Source: Balneolales bacterium
GTDB lineage: Bacteria > Bacteroidota > Rhodothermia > Balneolales > Natronogracilivirgulaceae
DNA length: 5,187 nucleotides
Assembly (NCBI GenBank): GCA_007116685.1
Contig: SKIC01000010.1
Coordinates: 1-5,187 of the forward strand
Direction of reading: 5' to 3'
The notes beneath the pieces were generated by a model. It did no database searches. It saw only the letters and a list, made by a program, of their open reading frames with translations, and was not told the DNA's origin. The position numbers and the translations under genes were made by a program. Shown here piece by piece: positions 1 to 3,589 of the stretch (its first letter is position 1; each line of letters starts with the position of its first letter).

Positions 1-529
1 GATTTTATTCCGTAATGATCGTCAGGATATCGTTTTTGTGGGTAGAGATAATGCACTTTCTCTGGGCAAACAGCAATTACTCGCTTTAGGTAACATGATG
101 CAATCCATGCAAAATAGCGGGAATCAAGCCCAAATACGGGCTGATAATCCTGAATTTGAGATGCATGCTACCGATGAAGTAAAACAGATTGACAATTATA
201 CTGCTACCAAGTGGATTGCAAAGTCATCCGAAGTAGCAGAAGAGTATCATATTTGGGTAACATCGGATATTTCACTATCATGGGGAATGATTTCGGAGCC
301 TTGGTTTGCAGAGTTACCTTTTCTTGATGGAATGCCAAGCCAAAGATGGATGCGGGATGGACAGACTCCATTACTGGTAGAGAGATACGACAACTACGCT
401 TTAACTGAGCTTGTCAAATTTGAGCAGTTCAGAGAATACACGGTAGCCAATGCTGAAATAAATGTGCCAGATAATCTGAAAGTCATTACTTTCCAGCAGA
501 TGTTGATGAATCGATTAAATCAACAATAA
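1..529 (+). CDS. 3' part of a probable exported DUF4412-like protein (5'-truncated by the window)
   Basis: The reading frame is open from base 2 to the TAA at 527-529, giving 175 visible residues. The true start and any signal peptide lie left of the window; the GTG at 38 is simply an internal Val codon. The fragment is hydrophilic, with no membrane segment. It has a Met/Gln/Asn-rich stretch (visible residues about 25-45), then a pattern of I-D-N-Y-T-A-T-K-W (about 63-71) followed by E-E-Y-H-I-W-V-T-S-D (about 80-90). An 'I.(G/N)Y.a.k' strand followed by a 'W-V-T' strand resembles the DUF4412 layout of periplasmic beta-sheet proteins, but the usual Gly-Tyr-x-Cys signature is not exact. No enzymatic residues are recognisable. 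It lies 23 bases upstream of the nucleotidase lipoprotein gene on the same strand, so co-transcription is likely. The coding call is sure; the family assignment is tentative and the function unknown. Confidence 0.75.
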   Translation, partial: ILFRNDRQDIVFVGRDNALSLGKQQLLALGNMMQSMQNSGNQAQIRADNPEFEMHATDEVKQIDNYTATKWIAKSSEVAEEYHIWVTSDISLSWGMISEPWFAELPFLDGMPSQRWMRDGQTPLLVERYDNYALTELVKFEQFREYTVANAEINVPDNLKVITFQQMLMNRLNQQ

Positions 530-552
530 ACCTCTAGTAAAAATCTGTCTGA

Positions 553-1302
553 ATGAATTCAATTATGAGAAAAACGCTTCTTATTGTCTTTTTTTTATTT
601 CTTATTTCATCATGTCAGACCACTCAGGATGCTACCAAGCATAGCTTATCAGAAACAGAGTTTTTATCCCAAAAAGTTGATTCTTCACTTGTAGATGATG
701 AAACCATATCCCAATTCATAGCCCCTTATGTGGAGAATCTGCAACAGGAGATGGGAAGAATAATCACTACTGCAGAAGGCTCTTTTGAACGTGGACAACC
801 CGAAGGTGCGCTGGGTAATTTAATTGCTGATCTAACACGTAGCAGAGCATCAAGCGAAATGAGGGAAAATGTAGATATTGCGGTATTAAATAATGGTGGT
901 TTACGAATTCCATTGCCTATGGGAGATATTTCAGTAGGTATGGTGTACGAATTAATGCCATTTGACAATATAATTGCTGTTTTGGAATTAAACGGAGAGC
1001 AGATTTTGCAAATGGCCAATGAACTTGCTGCCTGTGGAGGAGAACCCATCAGTGGTATGAGAATGAGGATTCATGATGGAAAAGCAGCAGATGTACTGAT
1101 AGGCTCCAGAGAAGTACAGCCGGATAGAATTTATACAGTTGCCACAAATAACTGGATGGCAGATGGTGGGGGATGCGTGCCTACTTTATGGAATCCATTG
1201 AGTAGAAATGATTTGCCGGTTTTAATCAGAGATGCCATTATTGATCACTTTTATTCGCGTGAAAAAATCCAACCAAGAATTGATAATCGTTTCAGAGGAT
1301 AA
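553..1302 (+). CDS. Lipoprotein: stand-alone 5'-nucleotidase C-terminal (substrate-binding) domain
   Basis: This 249-residue protein begins with a basic N-terminus, a hydrophobic run (residues 8-18) and a lipobox I-S-S-C with the lipidated Cys at 21, so it should be a membrane-anchored lipoprotein. A second in-frame ATG at 565 (residue 5) gives a more typical signal start (M-R-K); neither ATG has a Shine-Dalgarno sequence. Residues about 75-247 match the 5_nucleotid_C domain of UshA-type enzymes: E-G-A-L-G-N-L-I-A-D-L, N-N-G-G-L-R (113-118), G-D-I-S-V-G, M-P-F-D-N (F137), S-G-M-R-M-R, and T-N-N-W-M-A-D-G-G-G (W201). By eye, F137 and W201 fall where UshA has the aromatic pair (F429, F498) that stacks on the nucleotide base. 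The usual G-G-D-G motif reads G-G-G-C. There is no metallophosphatase domain here; it is encoded by the next gene, 2 bases downstream. The likely role is binding extracellular nucleotides as partner to that catalytic subunit. Confidence 0.92.
   Translation: MNSIMRKTLLIVFFLFLISSCQTTQDATKHSLSETEFLSQKVDSSLVDDETISQFIAPYVENLQQEMGRIITTAEGSFERGQPEGALGNLIADLTRSRASSEMRENVDIAVLNNGGLRIPLPMGDISVGMVYELMPFDNIIAVLELNGEQILQMANELAACGGEPISGMRMRIHDGKAADVLIGSREVQPDRIYTVATNNWMADGGGCVPTLWNPLSRNDLPVLIRDAIIDHFYSREKIQPRIDNRFRG
1294..1299 (+). promoter_or_regulatory. Ribosome binding site of the metallophosphatase gene, inside the upstream gene's end
   Basis: AGAGGA ends 5 bases before the ATG at 1305 and overlaps the last codons of the lipoprotein gene. 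This purine-rich site supports the 1305 start and implies translational coupling between the two nucleotidase halves. Confidence 0.55.
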
Positions 1303-1304
1303 GC

Positions 1305-2228
1305 ATGGATAGAAAAGATTTTCTTAAAGCTTCTTTATTAGGCGCAGGCTTACTCACTTTTAATCCTGGTTTAGGGTTTTCAAACGCATCGAGATTAAAA
1401 AAAGTTACCATTCTGCATACCAATGATACACACGCTCGGATAGAACCATTTCCTGAAGAATCGCCACAGTATGGTGGCTTGGGTGGAGTTGCGAGAAGAG
1501 CCACACTGGTTAAAAAAGTTCGCCTTGAAAACCCTAATACCTTACTACTGGATGCTGGAGACGTTTTTCAGGGTACCCCTTATTTCAACTTTTATAATGG
1601 GGCTCTGGATTTTGAAATAATGTCTATGATGGGTTATGATGCTACAACAATTGGCAACCATGAATTTGATAATGGTATTGAAGGATTTGCCTCTGTTGCA
1701 CCAAACGCTAAGTTTCCATTCGTTTCTTCCAATTACGATTTTGGTTCTACTACAATGGGGCGTTTTATTGATCCATTCATCATAAAAGTACTGGATGGTA
1801 TTCGTATTGGTATTTTTGGACTCGGAGTTGGTTTTGAAAACCTTGTATTGCCGGAATTGCACAGAGGTGTTACCTATAAAGATCCTGTTGAAGTATCAAA
1901 GCAAATGGTAAGGCGCCTAAAAAATACCCATCGTTGTGATATGATAATTTGCTTGAGCCACCTGGGTTATGAATACAATCATGGCCAAGTAAGTGATAGT
2001 ATTGTTGCCAGAGAAGTAGATGGTATCGATCTGATAATTGGTGGACATACACATACATTACTTGAGCGGCCCGACATTATCACGAAAGACAGTGGAAGAT
2101 CCACAGTAATAGCGCAAGTTGGCCATGCCGGAGTTGTTTTAGGGCGTTTGGATTTCTATTTCAATCAAGAGAAAAAAATGGTTGCAAGCCAAGCAAAAAA
2201 TACGGCTGTTGATGAACGTTGGACTTAG
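1305..2228 (+). CDS. 5'-nucleotidase catalytic (metallophosphatase) subunit, stand-alone
   Basis: This 307-residue protein is a calcineurin-like metallophosphatase equal to the N-terminal half of UshA/5'-nucleotidase, hydrolysing nucleotides or related phosphate esters outside the cytoplasm. All the motifs are visible: H-T-N-D-T-H-A (D41, H43), A-G-D-V-F-Q-G-T-P (D86), G-N-H-E-F-D-N-G (N118, H119), S-H-L-G-Y-E (H219) and G-G-H-T-H-T (H248, H250). By family comparison these are the two-metal site plus the catalytic His of the G-N-H-E motif; H250 stands where UshA has a Gln. The start M-D-R-K-D-F-L-K followed by a Gly/Leu-rich segment resembles a Tat signal (R-R-x-F-L-K) with Lys for the second Arg, so export folded with its metals is plausible but not certain. 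The protein ends soon after the metal-binding core and lacks the C-terminal domain, which the gene 2 bases upstream supplies. Both halves have their own export signals, so this is a real split, not a frameshifted ushA. Confidence 0.95.
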   Translation: MDRKDFLKASLLGAGLLTFNPGLGFSNASRLKKVTILHTNDTHARIEPFPEESPQYGGLGGVARRATLVKKVRLENPNTLLLDAGDVFQGTPYFNFYNGALDFEIMSMMGYDATTIGNHEFDNGIEGFASVAPNAKFPFVSSNYDFGSTTMGRFIDPFIIKVLDGIRIGIFGLGVGFENLVLPELHRGVTYKDPVEVSKQMVRRLKNTHRCDMIICLSHLGYEYNHGQVSDSIVAREVDGIDLIIGGHTHTLLERPDIITKDSGRSTVIAQVGHAGVVLGRLDFYFNQEKKMVASQAKNTAVDERWT

Positions 2229-2251
2229 GTAAATAATTTTATTTTATTACC
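2228..2251 (+). repeat. AT-rich imperfect hairpin at the metallophosphatase stop codon
   Basis: GGTAA at 2228-2232 pairs with TTACC at 2247-2251. With one bulged A, TAA (2234-2236) also pairs with TTA (2244-2246), leaving a TTTTATT loop. No T-tract follows, so it is a poor terminator by itself. It may protect the 3' end of the mRNA, or be chance in AT-rich DNA. Confidence 0.3.
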
Positions 2252-2278
2252 TTAGTACACGATGTTTGGGCGGTAATT

Positions 2279-2310
2279 AATAAAACATGATAAAAGTCAT
2301 GTTTTGTTCT
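2279..2310 (+). terminator. Probable rho-independent terminator of the nucleotidase operon
   Basis: A perfect 9-base inverted repeat, AAAACATGA (2282-2290) and TCATGTTTT (2297-2305), encloses a 6-base TAAAAG loop. The stem extends to about 12 pairs outward (2279-2281 with 2306-2308, one G-U). The right arm runs into a T-rich tail, TTTTGTTCT, and the left arm is A-rich. It lies 54 bases after the metallophosphatase stop. The stem is GC-poor, so its strength is uncertain. The A-rich left side could also serve the opposite strand. Confidence 0.55.
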
Positions 2311-2331
2311 GATTGCTGTCATAACAGGTAG

Positions 2332-2345
2332 TGGAAGCGCTTTGT
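2332..2345. promoter_or_regulatory. LacI/CcpA-type operator-like palindrome
   Basis: TGGAAGCGCTTTGT contains the perfect palindrome AAGCGCTT (2335-2342), with the central CG flanked by AA/TT typical of LacI-family operators. It differs from the Gram-positive cre consensus at two of 14 positions. No regulator gene is in the window, and an 8-base palindrome can occur by chance. Confidence 0.25.
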
Positions 2346-2393
2346 ACTTTAGGGTGACATCAGACGATGTTGTGGTTAATATGCTCAGAAAAT

Positions 2394-2398
2394 GGAGG
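2394..2398 (+). promoter_or_regulatory. Strong Shine-Dalgarno site before the small ORF
   Basis: GGAGG is followed, after 5 bases, by the ATG at 2404. It is the best Shine-Dalgarno match in the window and the main reason to prefer 2404 over the in-frame ATG at 2392, which this site overlaps. polA and the lipoprotein gene have no such site. Confidence 0.45.
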
Positions 2399-2403
2399 TT
2401 ATT

Positions 2404-2598
2404 ATGGATGCATTATTAACAAAACACCTTGAAGCAAGTGGATTAGAGAAGCTTGATTTAGGGAAATACAAAAATGAGTACAGCAACAGAGTATGGGAAA
2501 AATTACTTCAAAGTCTACGCCAGATTTTTTCTCTGGCAGCGTTAATGATAAAGCAAAAGAGTCAGCAGCAAAATCAACACAGGGAATCAAAAAACTAG
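2404..2598 (+). CDS. Small hypothetical protein, 64 residues, doubtful
   Basis: I do not recognise this ORF. It would encode a 64-residue, largely helical, basic protein. An N-terminal Leu/Lys/Glu-rich amphipathic part (residues 4-40) contains a short Leu/Ala-rich patch (S-L-A-A-L-M), and the tail is very hydrophilic and Gln/Lys-rich. There is no signal peptide, Cys or metal motif. In favour: the well-placed GGAGG and its position between a terminator and tonB. Against: short length, no family resemblance, and two other short ORFs overlapping it in the remaining + frames, from the ATG at 2474 (23 codons) and the ATG at 2493 (47 codons, ending at 2636). The 2493 frame reads as a Lys/Ser/Ala-rich helix-like peptide. 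So either this is a real small gene, or it is a decayed gene whose remains are spread over frames. It ends 72 bases before tonB. Confidence 0.4.
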   Translation: MDALLTKHLEASGLEKLDLGKYKNEYSNRVWEKLLQSLRQIFSLAALMIKQKSQQQNQHRESKN

Positions 2599-2615
2599 AT
2601 TTCCGGCTGAACATC

Positions 2616-2643
2616 ATAAAATTCAATATAATATAAAATTCAA
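2616..2643 (+). repeat. 11-base direct repeat pair upstream of tonB
   Basis: ATAAAATTCAA occurs exactly at 2616-2626 and again at 2633-2643, a 17-base period with a 6-base spacer that completes a TATAAT box. Paired direct repeats at a promoter can be activator or response-regulator half-sites. In such AT-rich DNA this could also be a chance duplication. Confidence 0.5.
2627..2632 (+). promoter_or_regulatory. Possible -10 box of a tonB promoter
   Basis: TATAAT lies 38 bases before the tonB ATG, which would give a leader of about 30 bases. No convincing -35 (TTGACA) or Bacteroidota-type -33 TTTG element is correctly spaced upstream. The call rests on the hexamer and its location between the 11-base direct repeats. 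Confidence 0.25.
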
Positions 2644-2670
2644 CAGCTAAGTTTGAGGCAGGAATAAGCA

Positions 2671-3357
2671 ATGAAACCAATTAGCCTGATAAAAAACAAA
2701 AAGCCCGAAGCGGATATAAAGCAGTATTATTTCATAAATCTTCAGATTGGATTTGTACTGACGCTTCTCATAATGAATATCATGTTTCGAATAAACTTCA
2801 GTCCTGAAGTTGAAATATCCTATGAAGAGCGCGCTCAGGATATTATCGAAATGGAAGATATTATACAGACACAACAAGAATTTATACCGCCACCACCCGA
2901 AAGACCGGCTGCACCGGTGGCAGTACCAAACGATGAAATCGTAGAAGACGAATTCTTTGATTTAGATACGGACTTGGATTTAGGTGATATGGCTGAACTG
3001 CCACCACCGCCTCCACCACCAGCTGACGAAGATGATACACCCGAAGTTTTTACCTTCGTAGAAGATATGCCTGAATTGGTGGGAGGAATGGAAGCCGTAT
3101 ATCGAAATCTTAGATATCCTGAAATTGCACGGCAAGCAGGAATCGAGGGAAGAGTGGTTGTACAGTTTGTGATAGACGAACAAGGTAACGTACTGAACCC
3201 CAGAGTAGTAAGAGGTGTAGGCGGTGGCTTGGATGAAGCAGCTGTTGCAGCTGTACGCCAGGCAAAGTTCACCCCCGGACGCCAGCGCGGTAGAGCAGTA
3301 CGAGTAGAGTACACGCTTACCATCCATTTCCAACTCTCTGATTCCAGCTCACGATAG
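2671..3357 (+). CDS. TonB-family energy transducer
   Basis: This 228-residue protein has the three-part TonB layout. A short basic cytoplasmic N-terminus precedes one membrane segment (about residues 20-39, F-I-N-L to I-M-F). A long periplasmic linker (about 43-125) contains P-P-P-P (73-76), an acidic stretch around 88-106 (E-D-E, D-L-D-T-D-L-D-L-G-D) and seven prolines (111-117). The C-terminal domain (about 126-222) shows V-E-D-M-P-E-L-V-G-G, R-Y-P-E-I-A-R-Q-A-G-I-E-G, V-I-D-E-Q-G-N-V, L-D-E-A-A-V-A-A-V and F-T-P-G-R-Q-R-G. The domain would contact TonB boxes of outer-membrane receptors and pass on energy from ExbB/ExbD, for iron-complex, vitamin or glycan uptake. ExbB/ExbD and a receptor are not adjacent, so its client is unknown. 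The ATG at 2671 is preceded by an AGG (2660-2662) at fair spacing, and by the direct repeats and TATAAT box. It is probably a single-gene unit closed by the terminator at 3432-3469. Confidence 0.95.
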   Translation: MKPISLIKNKKPEADIKQYYFINLQIGFVLTLLIMNIMFRINFSPEVEISYEERAQDIIEMEDIIQTQQEFIPPPPERPAAPVAVPNDEIVEDEFFDLDTDLDLGDMAELPPPPPPPADEDDTPEVFTFVEDMPELVGGMEAVYRNLRYPEIARQAGIEGRVVVQFVIDEQGNVLNPRVVRGVGGGLDEAAVAAVRQAKFTPGRQRGRAVRVEYTLTIHFQLSDSSSR

Positions 3358-3397
3358 ATTTTTATCCCTGAACAAGTACACATAGCTGCACTCAAAA

Positions 3398-3417
3398 CTG
3401 TCCCATAAGTGGGGCAG
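3398..3417. repeat. Compact GC-rich hairpin after tonB
   Basis: CTGTCCCA (3398-3405) pairs with TGGGGCAG (3410-3417) through eight pairs including one T-G, around a 4-base TAAG loop. No T-tract follows, so it is not itself a standard terminator. It sits 40 bases after the tonB stop and 14 bases before the terminator stem. It may be an mRNA 3'-end structure, or the remnant of a mobile-element end; the sequence does not decide. Confidence 0.45.
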
Positions 3418-3431
3418 GCATTGTGTTGAAT

Positions 3432-3469
3432 ACAAAGGCAACGTTGATAGCGGGGCCTTTGTCTTTTTT
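3432..3469 (+). terminator. Rho-independent terminator downstream of tonB
   Basis: A perfect 8-base stem, ACAAAGGC (3432-3439) with GCCTTTGT (3455-3462), is followed by C and six Ts (3464-3469). The 15-base loop holds a small CAACGTTG palindrome overlapping the stem edge (3439-3446). The stem and T-tract fit a classical intrinsic terminator, 74 bases after the tonB stop. It separates tonB from polA transcription. Confidence 0.8.
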
Positions 3470-3523
3470 ATAGACTTAAGAAATCTATCTCAGAAAACAA
3501 TTTCTAATAAGATGAATAGTTAC

Positions 3524-3547
3524 GCTCAGAAATGATATTTTCTGAGC
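3524..3547. promoter_or_regulatory. Perfect 9-base inverted repeat before polA (operator candidate)
   Basis: GCTCAGAAA (3524-3532) and TTTCTGAGC (3539-3547) are exact reverse complements separated by TGATAT, and no T-tract follows. The right arm coincides with the position expected for the -35 element of the TATAAT at 3562-3567, so a bound protein there would compete with RNA polymerase. A related site, CTCAGAAA...TTTCT (3489-3505), lies 36 bases upstream. The operator role is inference. Confidence 0.45.
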
Positions 3548-3567
3548 ACCTGTTTCGACTATATAAT
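3539..3567 (+). promoter_or_regulatory. Possible polA promoter
   Basis: TATAAT at 3562-3567 is an exact -10 hexamer, with a weak -35 candidate TTTCTG at 3539-3544 and 17-base spacing. Transcription would start near 3574, leaving a leader of about 15 bases before the polA ATG. It lies downstream of the tonB terminator, where a polA promoter is needed. The -35 match is poor, and Bacteroidota sigma factors often use other motifs. Confidence 0.4.
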
Positions 3568-3589
3568 TACAGACACAAATTATTTTTAC

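Noticed and set aside
38..529. A complete gene starting at the GTG at 38
   Set aside because: The frame continues upstream in open sequence to the first bases of the window, and no ribosome site or signal peptide marks this GTG; it is an internal Val codon of a truncated gene.
726..1049. Minus-strand ORF of 107 codons opposite the lipoprotein gene
   Set aside because: It overlaps the conserved 5'-nucleotidase domain fully and has no recognisable motif of its own.
553..2228. A single ushA-like gene broken by a frameshift
   Set aside because: The domain order is reversed (C-terminal domain first) and each ORF has its own start, export signal and stop, so this is two genes rather than one broken one.
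2316..2327. CTGT-CATA-ACAG as a LexA (SOS) box
   Set aside because: The E. coli-type SOS box needs an 8-base spacer between CTGT and ACAG; here it is 4 bases, and no SOS gene follows closely.
2229..2670. A riboswitch or structured RNA in the long spacer
   Set aside because: Beyond the two simple hairpins I see no multi-helix structure or known riboswitch core; the rest is AT-rich sequence and the small ORF.
2402..2680. Minus-strand ORF of 92 codons opposite the small ORF
   Set aside because: It has no family resemblance or ribosome site and runs across the putative tonB promoter into the tonB start. Possible but unsupported.
2835..3395. Minus-strand ORF of 186 codons opposite tonB
   Set aside because: Its Gly/Ser-rich translation is the mirror of the proline-rich TonB linker; the TonB domain motifs on the + strand are decisive.
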